A stretch of 64,000 nucleotides of DNA. It comes from Morinoia aosen. Lineage: Eukaryota; Arthropoda; Malacostraca; Amphipoda; Talitridae. The DNA lies in contig CM059571.1 in NCBI GenBank assembly GCA_030386875.1, positions 29,196,355-29,260,354 of the forward strand. The letters are read 5' to 3'. Below, in pieces: positions 1 through 12,800 of the stretch. The position numbers were made by a program, and so were the translations under genes. Below the pieces are notes generated by a model. That model was not told the DNA's origin and did no database searches. It worked only from the letters and a program-made list of their open reading frames with translations. Each line of letters starts with the position of its first letter. The first letter of the stretch is position 1.

Positions 1-650
1 TTTTTCCTTGAAGAATAGTGAAAGTCTATTTTTCCTTTGTATTTAAAATTTTTAATGACTAGAAGAATTTATACTATTAGGGTATCTACCTACTACTTCA
101 GTTTACCCATAAATGAATTTGGCCTTTTTTGGCCTTTTCCCTGGTAAAATTTGGTCTAAAAGTCATAAGGTATCTGGCAACCCTGCGAGTTTAGCTGCCG
201 CTCGCCTCTTATATGCTTTTGGCAGAATCACACACTGTCATTTCCTTACGATAATTTTGGAAGTTTTTGCCACATTCTATTACTGCATTTTTACTTGAAT
301 CTAGAAAGCAGAGAAACCGAACCAGGCTCATAAATTTCTTTTGCTACATAGAGTAAACTTTTGATTCAATAGAAAGAGAAAAACTCAATTCAATAAGCTA
401 ATCAAAGCATCTTATTTCCGATCCTCATTCATTGCTTCTAGCTGTACGAGTATTAGCATTGGTCATGAATTTTTGGTATCAGGGGGTTGGGAAAATATTG
501 GCCGTTTCAGGTTGTATACTTTAAAGTTAGTTTTACTATTGAATTTTTTCCATAATTCCGGTAAAAAATTAGCACTATAAGTTATCTGCAGTTGCTCCAG
601 AACATTTCCGTACTTATTTTATCTGCAACTCATTTTAAAAGTGACAAAGC
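1..650. other. AT-rich intergenic DNA, no gene seen
   Basis: Only short open stretches in several frames. No splice-framed exon, transposase motif or repeat structure was recognised before the mariner relic that starts near 659. Confidence 0.5.
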
Positions 651-658
651 ACATATTT

Positions 659-1690
659 ATGAAAATGAAAAAAGACTGGCGATTAATTTTCTTGCACAAC
701 TTCAAGCTCGGCAACAATGCTGCTCAAGCTACAGTAAATATCAGTATGGCGTGGAGAGAAAGCCCAACAAGTGAAACAACACTACGAAGATGTTTTAAAA
801 AATTTCGTGGTGAAGATTAGAGCCTCAAAGATGAAGACAGTAGAGGTCGGATACCCATTTTTCAGAATGATTATTTGAAAGCGATTGTCGAGCAAAATTT
901 TCGACAAGGTGTCAAAGAAATTCCTCAGCGACCATGGTGTCAGCATTCAAATTGTCTCGGACCATCTGGAGCAAATGGGCAAGGCGATAAAGCTCGCCAA
1001 ATATGTCACACATGAGCTCAATGAACATCTTCGAGAACGACGTTTTGAATTGCTTTCGATGTATTTCTTGCAAAACAATCGAGTTCCAACTCTTGATCGT
1101 GTAGCCGCCTGTGGTGAAAAGTGGATTATTTATGATAATTGGAAACGATCAAGTGAATGGCTTGATCGTGATGAAGCACCCAAACACTTTCCAAAATGGC
1201 GACTCTCTGGTGGGATACAATAATATTATTGGTGTTGTCCATCACAATTTTATGGGTGCTAATAAGCGCATAGCGGCTGAGGTTTACTGCAATCAACCTG
1301 ACAGAAAGCATACTCAAAGAAAATGTGGCCTGCATTGGTAAATCGGCGAGATTCAATTCTGCTCCATGATATAATGCACGCCTTCGCACGCAAGAATGAC
1401 CCTACAAAAGCTGACAGAATTGGGATACGAAACTTGACTACATCCACCTTATTCTCTTGAACTTTCTCCAACGGATTACTATTTTTTCAAGCAAAAGACA
1501 ATTTTTTGAGCTATAAAACATTCAAAACCAAAGAAAACGCCGAATAGTTCTCATGGATTTCTTAACTTCTAAATCACCAGATTTTTATCGATGCGACATC
1601 AATGGTCTTCTTGATAGATGCCAAGACGCATGAATGTTCAAGGTTCATACTTTTACTTCATAGAACATCAAAATTAATATCAGTTATTTG
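659..1690 (+). pseudogene. mariner transposase relic 1
   Basis: Reading across three frames gives a degraded mariner (DD34D) transposase in the expected order. The N-terminal helix-turn-helix region has IFLHNFKLGNNAAQ near 680-725. A middle part (885-1223) contains EKWIIYDN and WLDRDEAPKHFPKW. Then comes an LLHD stretch near 1357 and a third-motif stretch LSPTDYYFF near 1460-1490. The first catalytic aspartate, normally in a GDEKW context, reads CGEKW here and is lost. Several stops and frameshifts interrupt the frame. Mariner transposases cut and paste DNA at TA sites and are about 345 aa; this copy is inactive. No intact TIR pair was found. The mellifera/cecropia-type subfamily is my impression only. 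Confidence 0.8.
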
Positions 1691-1740
1691 ATAAATAACA
1701 GATTTTTTTCTGAAATTGACTATTGCCTTTCGAATAACGT

Positions 1741-3215
1741 AATAAATAATTATTACTTTCTATGGTTCATTTCCCAAAAATTTGCCAAATTTATGCAACA
1801 GCAAACTAAAATAACATTGACATTGGAAAAATTGAAATAAACTTGCCTTGCTGCACATAAGTAATACAGCTACATGTCAATGGTGTTATTGAAGAGGAAA
1901 TAATTTTCCACCGATTCTTTACCAGTCTGTGTTGAATCAATTTCTACGATCATTTACAGTACGCTATCGCTTTCTGATCTATAATTATACGACCGTACGA
2001 AATAGAGAAAATGATACTCTTCAATGAGCATTGAAATTTTTTCATGGTTATTAACTGTCTGGCATCAATGAATTTCCATGAGCTTCCAATTTCAACTTAT
2101 CCACTGTGCGTGAAGTATGTTGGCACAGTATGTTGGTAAAACCTAACTGATGAATCATTGGAATAATTTTTCCAACGTTTAAATTTAGGCACCCAACATT
2201 GTGTTCGCGATCGGGTCTAATTCAAGGCGAATCAGAAAGAATTATTTTCAACTACTGCATAATTGTGTCAACGTTGAATGTGAACCGACCCGCAAAATTT
2301 GGCAAGTCTCCTTCCAGCGAACCGACAGAAAACATTCATGCTCAATACCTCAATCAAATTTCAACTAGTATCCTGACACACAGTAAGCGATGTTCCTCCT
2401 GTAGTCTGTACCCATGTTATCATTGCTACTCTTATCACATTCTGCGTCGTAAAAACGCAGTTTTTCGAACAATTAACGCACCATGGTTTTAGAAAACTAC
2501 AGAGGATGCGATAAAAGTGAGAGAAAAGTTTCTGTTAGGTATTTCTTCACATTCCGCTGTAATGACGGACATTTGCATACGTCTCACCATGATAGTTGGA
2601 ATAATTGTGCATTGATGCGTTTATGAACGCGAAGTGAATTGCACAATTTTTTCGCACGTGGGAAGAAAATACAGCACCTTTCATTTTCGGTAACCAGTTT
2701 TACAGGTTTTTACTCCTGTGCAAAAATACATTTTTTTAGTTGAAAACAAGTTTTGGCTTTATTAATGATTTAGTTTGCACATTTTAGAATTCAACAGGTA
2801 TCATTAAGGGAATGCAGCGATTAAGCTCATCAGACAGTGGTGCGTGCGACAAAATTGTCGCGCGAAATCTTATCGACTTATTAATTCTATACTTCCAAAG
2901 ATAAATTTTGTTATTACCTCCCCAGTTCTAATGCAAGAATTTGAAAATAAAGTAATGTCTATAGTTTTTAAAAAGCCTGGACTAAAACTTCCATAAAGGG
3001 GCGTAGTGAACAATTTAAACAATTAAAAATTCACTACGACTACTCATACATTAGAAAAATCATTTGAACTATTGGGATGGATAGATCGAGAAACACAGTG
3101 AGGTGAACCAAGTATTTGGATAGAAAAACGATTCGAAATAATCATCGATGTTAATTATTGATCAAAACTGTGTAAGAATGTAGTAATAAAACCGTGAAAC
3201 AAAACTTAGAACTGC
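1741..3215. other. intergenic DNA, no gene seen
   Basis: An open stretch of 97 codons at 2199-2492 has no recognisable domain and sits among stops in a region of ordinary base composition. Nothing else stands out. Confidence 0.45.
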
Positions 3216-3480
3216 GGGGTACCCCGTAATATATATTGGGGGATACACGCGAGCGTTCCGTGCTCTCCGCGTTTCGTTCAGTTTGCCTCCCTTTTTTTTC
3301 AAGCAGAAGCAGTAGCTTCCTCACAGTTGAAACTTATTGATTTTAGAAAACTGAAGATGTGAGTTTCACTGTGCATTTTGAATTTTTTTAAGGTGAAAGT
3401 AAATTTTATTTACAAGCATCCTACACCCTAATGTTTAACTAAACACGGAAATATTAACGGCAAATCTTCTCATTTCAGAG
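3215..3480 (+). promoter_or_regulatory. possible promoter and short spliced leader
   Basis: A perfect CGGGGTACCCCG palindrome (3215-3226) is followed by the TATA-like taatatatatt. A GC-richer stretch then holds a TTCAGT initiator-like site near 3278, about 48 bp downstream, which is rather far for a TATA/Inr pair. A consensus donor GTGAGT follows near 3360, and a polypyrimidine tract with TTTCAG ends at 3479, outlining an intron of about 120 bp. No open frame crosses the putative junction, so any transcript would be non-coding or a 5' leader. Confidence 0.25.
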
Positions 3481-3573
3481 TGATCTAATAACGGGGATAC
3501 TACGTCAATGTCACTCTAAAGAACATTTCCATTTCTTGCTATTTTCATCTGTAAATCCTATACAGTACTCGAA

Positions 3574-3632
3574 AAAAAGGATCAGCTTGATCCTTTTTAT
3601 CAGCAGATATAGGATCAGCTTGATCCTATATC
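3574..3632. repeat. twin hairpins sharing a 15-bp core
   Basis: Two adjacent perfect hairpins. The first (3574-3598) has 11-bp arms around GCT, the second (3606-3632) 12-bp arms around GCT. Both share the core GGATCAGCTTGATCC, with cores 33 bp apart. The outer arm sequences differ (A/T runs versus ATATAG) yet stay perfectly paired in each, so pairing is kept while sequence differs. Confidence 0.85.
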
Positions 3633-3649
3633 ATATATATAGTTTTGCC

Positions 3650-4779
3650 CACTGTTAACTACAATTACCAGTGCTTCGTGTTATGTCGTGACTGTTATTC
3701 ACGTGTTTTTTAATAGTGCACTTCGTCAGCAGTTCAATCATTTTATTTTGTTCTAACCGTGAAATACTACTGAAGAAGACTGGTAGTACATTGCTGAATT
3801 ATATAGCAGTATGATCTGTGACAAATAACATGAAAATATAGGATTACGTAAGTATCTTATAAAAAGTAAGTTGTTACCAAGAATTGATTTGTTTTTTGTA
3901 AATAAAACTATAGGGAGGCTCTGTGAGAAATTAATTATATGGACAGGTTTTCTGGGAGGAGTAGAAGTTAACGTGTGTGTCTCGAATTTTGCGCATTCGA
4001 CCGAGGCCACTGGATTGTCTCATACATTAAAAAAAAAGAACGAAAGGGCAATTAGCCTCTCCTACCTCTTATGAGCTGGAGACGAAGAGAAGTTAATCAA
4101 AGATAAATGGTGCCTATCGGAAAATGCTTGCTGATCGAACTTCTAAACCGTGAAGACCAAAATTTTACTGAACAAATTATCAGGACTCGAAAAAGTAGTA
4201 ACGCACGGGACCTCTCTAAAGATGGGTCGTGTAAATGTGTGTGTACAACAAGGAAATGATCCTCTTGCGGAAGTGATTACGAAAAAATAGCGATATACCA
4301 ACGCCGTGAGTAGATATCAGATCGTGAAGGGAATCCTATCTGTTTTCATTCTGTGATGAGTTTGAACTCGTATGGAGAGGAAGGTATCAATCTGTGATCT
4401 ATTTCTACAGTCAACCAGCCCATAGTTGAGTTCCATGCAATATGCAGTGAAATACTTGTGAATAGGATATGTGAGGTGTCTTCAACCCTTTGATTAAAAT
4501 ACACCCCCTTGCCGAGCACATTAGACACATAACGCTGTTCAAATTTAACAAAGGATGTGTTGCTTGAACAAATGACGGCAATATTCAATGAGTGTATTCA
4601 CTGAACTAATATGCATAAGATGGTTTCAAAAGTTCCGAATTTTGAGAATATAGCCTAATAGATAGTGTTCGAATAGGTCGCCCAGATTAGTTTGATGCAG
4701 CTTTATTGGAGGGAACACTTTAATCCTGCAGTTTAAGGTAATTGAGCTCTGAATTTGATGTGGATGCTATGACAACACA
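3650..4779. other. intergenic DNA, no gene seen
   Basis: Short open stretches on both strands (67-85 codons) show no recognisable domain. The last 150 bp may be the eroded N-terminal part of the mariner relic that follows. Confidence 0.4.
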
Positions 4780-5460
4780 ACGTCACTTGAAGGGGCTATA
4801 AAAAAACAGCACGTTGTGTATTTTTGCATTTCGCCTATTGCAACCATCTTTTTTGGATAGAGTGGTTGCCTGTGGCAAAAAATAAATCATGTAAAGAGAA
4901 TTTTAATATAAAAATCGATTGCTAGGTCGATATCAAGACCATAATCACAACCAAGAACAGAACTCGATTCGATAAAGATATGTTGTAGGTTTGGTGGGAT
5001 ATGAGAGACATCATTATTGTGAGTTTTTCCAAAACAGCCAAACAATCCCTGCAGGACTGTATTGTCAGCATCTGCGAAGATTAATTACTGATTTAGAAAA
5101 GAAGTGCCTATAGCTTTGGTCAATCGAGAAGGCGTCACCCTTCAGCAAAACAAAACGCGTCCGCATACTGAGCGAATGAATTTGACACAATTCAAATTCT
5201 AAAATGGGAAACGTTTTTACAAATTATGCTCTATTCTTCAGATATTGCTCCTCCAGGTTTCCATATGTTTGGCAGTCTGGATGGGAAAAACGACGAGCGA
5301 CAAACTGAATTGATAATGAATTAAAGCCCTTTTTTATTAAAAAAAAATAATAATTTCTATGAACGAGGCGCCGAAAATTAGCAAGTAGGTCGGTGGAAGA
5401 TACTATTGGCTATTGAGGATATGTTGTCGATTAAATAAACGGTGCTTGGTATATTTTTAC
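4780..5460 (+). pseudogene. mariner transposase relic 2
   Basis: A heavily decayed mariner-type transposase on the plus strand. Recognisable pieces are TTQRHLKGL near 4770-4800, a region equivalent to the EKW motif at about 4860-4890 reading VVACGKK then a stop, and YEFFQNSQTIPAGLYCQHLR-like text near 5015-5070 that matches the conserved stretch after the first catalytic aspartate. Remnants of the last catalytic motif lie near 5220-5300. At least six stops or shifts are present. It is too divergent from relic 1 to be the same insertion burst. TIRs were not located. Confidence 0.65.
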
Positions 5461-5469
5461 TTGCCTTAT

Positions 5470-7955
5470 CATACCAGTGAAAAACGGACAGGACTCGTAA
5501 TCCGTCGCAAGTAGGAGCAGCGCTCAAAGTTCACCTATTAATGTTGTTTGTTTCAGCAAAAAATAAAAATAATAGAAACATTTGTAAAAAGTTACTTGTA
5601 GAATTCGAAAATAGAGGTAAATGGTTTTACATTCTTTGAAATAAGAGGTTACCTTCTGATTGCGATAGATTGACCATGAAATATAGAAAACAAACGAGTG
5701 TGACCATTGTTTCACGCGATGGTCACGCTAAAATATCATAACTTAATAGTTCAATTAATTGTAGAAACTCAACAAGGACAACTTGGGTCTGAATGAGCTG
5801 GATTAAATTGTCTGAATGAATATCATCTCAATTATATTGAATTGCTTGAAATGTTTCGGTATGTTGATGATACACGGTCTGATGTATCTCATAAAAGGAT
5901 GCTGAAATAAAAGTTTTTATAAATCTGCTCTCGTAAGCGATAAGGGGACACTACATAGAAAGCATGGTTTCGTACACGTATAAGGCTTTGTTTCTTTCAT
6001 TTACTTCTACTACCGTCATAGCCAAGGTTCTGCATCTAAAATACAAAAAAAAACCTCCAGAAAATGGGTTGGAGGAGTTGTAAGTCCGTCTGTAACCCGA
6101 ACTTGGAAAGAACCTGTAATAGGAGAACCTGTCATAAGAGAGAACCTCAGTATTGTTATCTTACTGATTTGCTTATGTTTTACTCTTGCTTAACTTAATA
6201 CATAATCATTCATATGTCTGCGTGAAGGTGCCCTATCCTTCCAATCTGAGTCTCCATTTGTAAGGCAAATTGGTCAGGGCCAAACGTCTCGTGACACTTA
6301 ACTTTTGGTGAATGCATTAGACCTTATTATTTCGCGCTAAAATCAAGTTAATTCCAGTTGAACAAACGCATCGGTTGATTGAATTCCAGTCCGTTGATGG
6401 CATGCATACAAATAACTGGGCCAATGATCACTGCTTTCGGTACCGACTGAGCACAGAACACGAAATGCCAACTCTGCTAATGTCGCACCAGTGCTGGCCC
6501 AAACTTGTTGAGAGCATGTGGGTAATGGTTGTTAGCGTGGACTAGTTTCACGATTCAATAACTTCCTCGTAAGGTCAGGTAGGTCCAGTTCAGATGAGTT
6601 TGATATTGGTAATTTACTACGGTTTTTCGTTTAATAACTTAGATGGTCAATCGCAGATAGCTTCCTTCAAAGTCAGAAGTATTTCAGATGTTGATTTGAT
6701 GTCGATTAACAATGATAATAGAACAAGTTCTCAAAAATTTCTAATTTGTAATGGATGAGGGTAATGATTCGCTAGCGCATTATTCAAGAAAAATAATAAT
6801 AATTATTCAGGAAATAAATGTTAAAAATTTTTTTGGGTTAACTCAGTAATATTTTTTAGGATAAACATTTCATTGATTTACATTTCTTTCATTTTGCCCT
6901 GACTTGATGTGAAATATTCTTCCCCTGCTGAATACGAGCTAAGGTCATTTCAGAATTCTGAATCATCGGTTGTGAAAGAACTGAATGAGCTAATTAAGCT
7001 GGGAAGAGCTAAATGAGCTGTGATACTACGGGATTTGTTTTCTTGATTGACTGTGGTGTGGTTTAGAGTGCAAAAACCGCGACCACTAGGCGCGGATGAT
7101 GATACAACGGATAACAACATTCTAGACTGTTGCCACTGCAGGATGCATGTAAATTCCTTGTGTTTGCAAGTACATATTAAGCGAATTTATGTTAAACGTT
7201 TTTGTGCATCAAAAATTAATAAATCACTTGTCAAACCCAAAGTGCAGAATGAAATGAAATGTGAAGGGCTTAGCTGATGTGCTTGAAGTGGATCCTTGTC
7301 CGATGATCTTCGTGTGTCAAAATTATTTATGGCTCAAACATATGTCCATGCTACCTCACCAGTGGTTGCGAAGTTTAGACAAGGGTTACTTTGTTCCAGT
7401 AACTGTGGCTTGGGTCAGAATCAATTCGGAATATTTACGAGCTAAAGAACTCTTTGTTTGACGTTTATTTAGTAGATAATGATACATAACTTAGGATGGT
7501 GTTAGCTGGAAATTTCGTGGGCGGCGAGCCCGTGTGGCAACTGATCACGACTTCAGAATTGTTGAAACCACTGTATGTGATGCTCAAGAGTGTTCTACTT
7601 TTTCATGAATTATAATAAGTATTATATGGATCAATATGCCTGTAAATAATGAGCCCATTCCTGAAAAGCATTTTGCAAATTAGAAAGAAAGATTTTGAAT
7701 CTCTTTAAGAAAAGTATTGATTTGTTCTCTCTAATTCTCGATTTTGTTTGAATAACTAAGGTATAATAATTTGTATAAGGTTGAAAGAACGGGAAAAGTA
7801 TTACTTAACTAGCTATGTTTATTCACTAAACCAGCAGTTTGTATTTTATTCAAAGTATTAGCTTGAATTAAGCAAAATTTTAGCACCTCAGGTCGATGTC
7901 AGTAATTAAGGGACATAGATACGAGTATAACACACAACTCTCTTCCTACCAGAAA
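5470..7955. other. intergenic DNA, no gene seen
   Basis: About 2.5 kb with no coding stretch that looks real and no TIR or tandem structure noticed. Open stretches at 7047-7277 and 7261-7461 lack any known domain. Confidence 0.4.
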
Positions 7956-7959
7956 ACGT

Positions 7960-9108
7960 CTGTATTTAAGGTGTTTTTTGTGCGGACAAATTTCTAACAT
8001 AGGTAGAAAAACTCAAAATGAATTGATTTGCACGAATAATAAAATGCCAAAGACGACTAAGTTTTGTAATTATAATGACTTAAAAGGAACTTAGAAAAAG
8101 ACAAAGTAGGATACTACGTGCGCACCAATGTTAGCGATAGTCTTGATAGTTCCGACCCCACTAAAACAGTTTTTTGTTATTTTTACAATAACACCAGTAA
8201 GCAATTTACTGTTACGAAAAATATCTGCAATTTCAATGTTCGTTAAATTAACACCAAGCCATCAATTATAACCTTTAGCAGTTATTTCATTAAATTGATA
8301 TAAGCTTCATTTTTACAATTTGTACTAAACTTTTCATCAGAGGTATTGTAAGATAATGCTCAGCTTTTATTAAGCAAGCTATTCTTTAACCAGAAGATGT
8401 TAAAAATGGCCTCCACAAACCTAGACGCACTTGAACACCTATCATTCTTTCAGTTTTATTGTAAAAATAACAAAAAACCTGCTCTAGTGGGGTAGGACCA
8501 AGGAGCTTTAATGGAATGGAGGCTGCATCGCTATCTTTTGCCAGTCAAGCGCGTGAAGCCACTTTTGCCGACCCAAGCCCCGCCCACTCGGTTTGGGGCC
8601 CAGTGTGGAGGTGGTGTTGCAGTGGAGGGGTAGCACCACCTCCATCATCAGCGACTGAAGACCGCGCTGTTAAATGGCAGACTTACGCTACTCTGTGCTA
8701 TACGTTTTTTCTTAGGCATATATTTCAATTGCGTCCTTGAAACGCATCATATTCCAAAAACTTGTACTTGACCACAGCTTGGATAAGCGGCGCCCTACCA
8801 CGCTTAGTGTCTGACACGCACTGAGCCCCATCTCCATGTGTGTGCCCGTATACCCTACAGCTACCGAAAATTGGCTTCACTTTAGAGCGGTGATGCCGCC
8901 TCCATTCCATTAAAGCTCCTTGGGTAGGACCAATCAAAACTAGCGGTAACATTGGCGCGCACGTAGTACCTATCATACTTTGGGTTTTAAAGTTTTTAAG
9001 TCCTTATAACTCAATAACAAAGCATTTTATCATTCGTGACAAACGTTTTTCTTAATTTTTCACCTATGGTGTAAATTTGTTAGCTCAGAAATAACACCCC
9101 ATATACAG
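7960..9108. mobile_element. long-TIR MITE interrupted by a second MITE
   Basis: The left sequence from CTGTATTTAAGGTG (7960) is matched in inverse on the right, ending CACCCCATATACAG at 9108. The arms stay alignable for several hundred bases. Shared inverted segments include ACTACGTGCGC (near 8114 and 8960) and TTTTTTGTTATTTTTACAA (near 8170 and 8460). The element has no coding capacity and is split by the 8500-8921 insertion. Its right end directly abuts the next MITE. The superfamily is uncertain; the foldback shape is seen directly. Confidence 0.7.
8500..8921. mobile_element. 422-bp MITE nested in another MITE
   Basis: Inverted termini read AAGGAGCTTTAATGGAATGG at the left and its complement at the right, 24 bp perfect. 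The flanks carry the same 10-bp direct repeat GGGTAGGACC (8490-8499 and 8922-8931), a clear target duplication; the repeat is 12 bp if the adjacent AA is counted. A 9-11-bp duplication suits a Mutator-like origin, which is inference. The inside is GC-richer than its surroundings and has an internal inverted repeat with GGAGGTGGTG/CACCACCTCC arms near 8610-8645. Confidence 0.85.
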
Positions 9109-9732
9109 GGTGTTTATGAACATGAGGTACAAAATTGCGAACCTAGGATAAAATGGCCAAATCAACACTTTTTCTATAGGATTTTCCGAGAAAACTCCTT
9201 TCATTACGATTTGTTTTTATTGTTCTAAGGATAAAATTTAATAATAGAGTTACTCGAAATATTTATTTCGAATTTGTTTTACAAAAGCTTCAATTCTATG
9301 AGTTTACAATAACAAAATTAAGTTTAGTGATATTTGGTAAAAAGACTTCACCAAGGACGACACCTTAAGAGCTTTGTTTATGCGTTACCCAGTGAATATG
9401 AGGAAGATCTCGTGATCAGAAAATTGCAGTGGCTGCCGGTGAGATTGCTGATATGTCAGACGTGTTTCCTAATATCCGACAGTCGTTTATAAGGCTAAGA
9501 TTTGAAAAGTGCATTGATGTTGGTGGAATATAAATTTTGGGCAATTTCGCAAAGTATATCCAGTATAAATATTGCTAGTCATTGTGGCATTACATTTTAG
9601 CCTATAAAATCCTTAAACAATAAACAGCTAATATCTAAAAAAAAATTCTGAAATTGGATAGAATAAAAATGGTTTATTTGGCTATTCTCTACTTGGTGTG
9701 AAATTGTGTACCTTTTGTTCAGAAGCACCCTG
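9106..9732 (+). mobile_element. mariner-derived MITE with transposase C-terminus
   Basis: Begins CAGGGTGTTTATGAAC and ends with the imperfect complement ending CACCCTG. TA dinucleotides flank it on both sides (9104-9105, 9733-9734), as expected for Tc1/mariner insertion. Terminal similarity runs about 75 bp. Inside, 9363-9533 on the plus strand carries a transposase C-terminal remnant in two frames: VYALPSEYEEDLV, then after a one-base shift AAGEIADMSDVFPNIRQSF and KCIDVGG. It is therefore an internally deleted copy of a coding transposon. Its right end lies 117 bp before the start codon of the lectin-like gene. Confidence 0.8.
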
Positions 9733-9849
9733 TATAAATATAATTTACGGGACTATTTAATAATTTTGCGCTCAACAGATTGTAGCAAAATATATTAGAA
9801 AATCGGTGAAAAACGTCGGTGCAGACCAAATTTCATAATTTTTGGCACG

Positions 9850-12800
9850 ATGAAGGTTTTAACTCTAGGGCTACTCGCCTGCATCTTGACATCCCATGAT
9901 TCCGAAGGCGTCAACTCGGCATTATTTACCAAGGTGAGTTTTTTTAATTCAAATATAACTGATTACATGCGTTGGAAAATGGACAAAATTGAGTAGATAT
10001 TAAAGAATAGATTTTCAATGATTTATTATGAAGTTATCGGGAATGCACATTCATCATAGACGCAGGTTCAGTTATCGGAAATGTTTAAACTTCATCGTAC
10101 TCCATTAAGTGAAGATGCGTAAACTGCAGATTTTTTTATGAACTCTTAAACATTTCTACTTCAACCATCTTCTGTGAAATTCATAACCACCGACCTCGGG
10201 CATCCGTTAGATTTCACATAAATTTGGATTATACGCTGGACCAACTTTTAGTCATTTGTGCAGCTCATCTTTTTACATAATAACTGTCAAATATTGTCTA
10301 CTAAAACTAGAGCACTTGGAGTAAAAATCAAATGCTGCTTGTAACTCTAGCTGATATGCTCTATAGGGTCGCATGTGACAGAACATGTCCGAACGAGATT
10401 ATGGGAGCCAGAGTCCTTGAGCGACATTATACCATCATATATTTCACTTAAACACTGTATACAAGTGAGACCTAATAGGCGAGGCTAAATGAGTGTGTCT
10501 GTTGAACGACACTGTATACATGCATACTCGATCGAAACTGCACAAGCAAAATTATAAGAGCTAGAATGAATTGAACTTTAATTATAGAGTAATTTGTGTG
10601 AGAATAAATGAACGAAACTACAAACAAAATTATAATAGTCAAACTAAGCTATAGAGATTAAATGAACGAAAATAAACGTGTGGAACTCGCTAAGTGGGAC
10701 TATATGAGACGATATTTAGCTAGACTACAATCGAGAGATTGAAATTTTATCATTTTATTACTTTTTAGCTCTTCCTAGTGGTAAAATATAAGAAAGTGGC
10801 ACCAATGTCAATTCTCGATATCCTCTAATGAAAGCTATTTATATCAAGAGTATACCCACATCATCATCGGCAACTCGATCAGCTGTTCATTTATACATGC
10901 ATATTCAGTTCGTGTGTGTGATCAGTAGGACGGTCGATTGTACACCTAATGCTAAGTTCTAAGCTTGAGATAACTAAAATTAATCAATTTTACTCAATAA
11001 CCTGAAGTCGAAAGCGCTTCGTTTAAAGAGAAACGAATTGAAATTTGGAACGTATTGGAGAAAAATTTCATTTGCGAGTGGGGCTGGGAAATCAACTGTG
11101 TATGTCCCATCACATAGTCAATAAAGTTTCCTGATATTACATTCTTAAATTTCTACCTGTGGACAGATTTGAAAAATTGGATGAATGAAAAACCAATTAG
11201 TTCAAAGAACAGCTTATCGGTAGAACGGTTGAAGAACGAGTATTTGCAAGGATTCGTGAAAGGCCTGGTGTCTTCTATCTCGTCCAGCAACCAATGCAGC
11301 GGTGTTTAAACGCCTGTATCGCAACAGATGGGGTTCGTTTTAAATATGCTTTACAAATACGTAACTTAATTTCAAAAATTTCTTTCTAATGGTCGTAATA
11401 GCAAACACTGTTATTTTCTTCCTTGTGTTCATCATACGAAAGGTAATTTTTTAATGTCCATGTTTCATTACCCTGCTACTTTCATACTACGAATTTTTTC
11501 TTCAATTCGTTTCCATTTTTAAGAATGTATGACTTTTCTCCGAAATAATTTCGACTATACGGTTACTGAGTAAGAAGTGTTTATTTGAAGGGTCCCAACC
11601 TTATGTTTAAGCTTCTTCAAGCAAGTGCAAATCAGCCTTTAAATACTCATTTACAAGGTTCGAAGGCTGATGTTCTATCAAAACTGTAAATATTTAAATA
11701 AAATTGATGCAAATCTCCTTGATGATCCTTCTCCATCAAATTTTTCAATGACTGTTTCTGTTCCATCAGGAATCGTTGACAAACTGGAATTCAAAAGTCT
11801 TTATTCATTTCGGACATCACCGAGAAGCGAGCAATGGTATTATGAGGATGACGACTAGTTTCCTTCTCAACGACGCTGCACTCATTATATTCCATAGAAT
11901 TTAGAATCGGGAAGTTAGGGGGCCATATTTTGGGGGTCACATTGGTCGCAAAAACCCTGTGAAATTTTTGGGCCTACTATTATTCCACGAGAAAGTGAGG
12001 AGTCTTGCTTCAGACTTATGACCCCCATTGGCGTATGACCTTGCATTGGATACTTCAATTTTCTATTGCTTAAAAATTGTTCTCAAAACATCAATGTGTC
12101 GAGCAGCAATGCCTCTTAAACCCTGTAGGAAAATGTCACGCAACATAACTTTGCCCCTCACTCCTTCTGAAATCGTCACAGTAGCCGAACAATTGGTGTA
12201 CGTTACCTTGGGTATTTGTAGATTAAATTGGACGATTTCTAGGAAAGATCACTTTTAGGATAAAATGGAAAACCAACGTAGGTAAGAAAATCATGATAAA
12301 AAAAAACGTTTCGAATCATAAAAAAGCTATGTTGGTTTTTCTTTTTATCCCTGGGTATTTGATGACGATCAGCGCAGAACAATCTGTAATTCCGACCGTA
12401 ATATTATTTTTATTTCAGTTGATGTTTTTTAGACCGAAGAAAACCTAAGCATGATTTGTTCGCGTTTTTTTATATGGTCAGTGACCGTTTTGAACGCGTG
12501 CGCCGATTATCCTGAGTCTTAGCTGATACATATTGACTTTTCCCCTTGCGTATGAGATGTACCGAAATTCATGTATCACAGTTCTGTTAGTTCACCCTGA
12601 TACCCTGAGTTCTATGGCATTGGTGTTCATCAATTTTATAGTGCATTCCGTATGAATATAGGGTTTTTTATGGTATCAGAACGTTGAAAATGCTTTTTCA
12701 CTGTTTGCTACAAGGGAAACATTGCCATCACATGCCTTCAGCTCCGACCGAGCTCATGAACAAATGATCGGGCAACATATGGAATGATATTGGTTTCTAA

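Noticed and set aside
2199..2492. 97-codon frame as a gene
   Set aside because: No domain, no splice context, cysteine/serine-rich text typical of chance frames.
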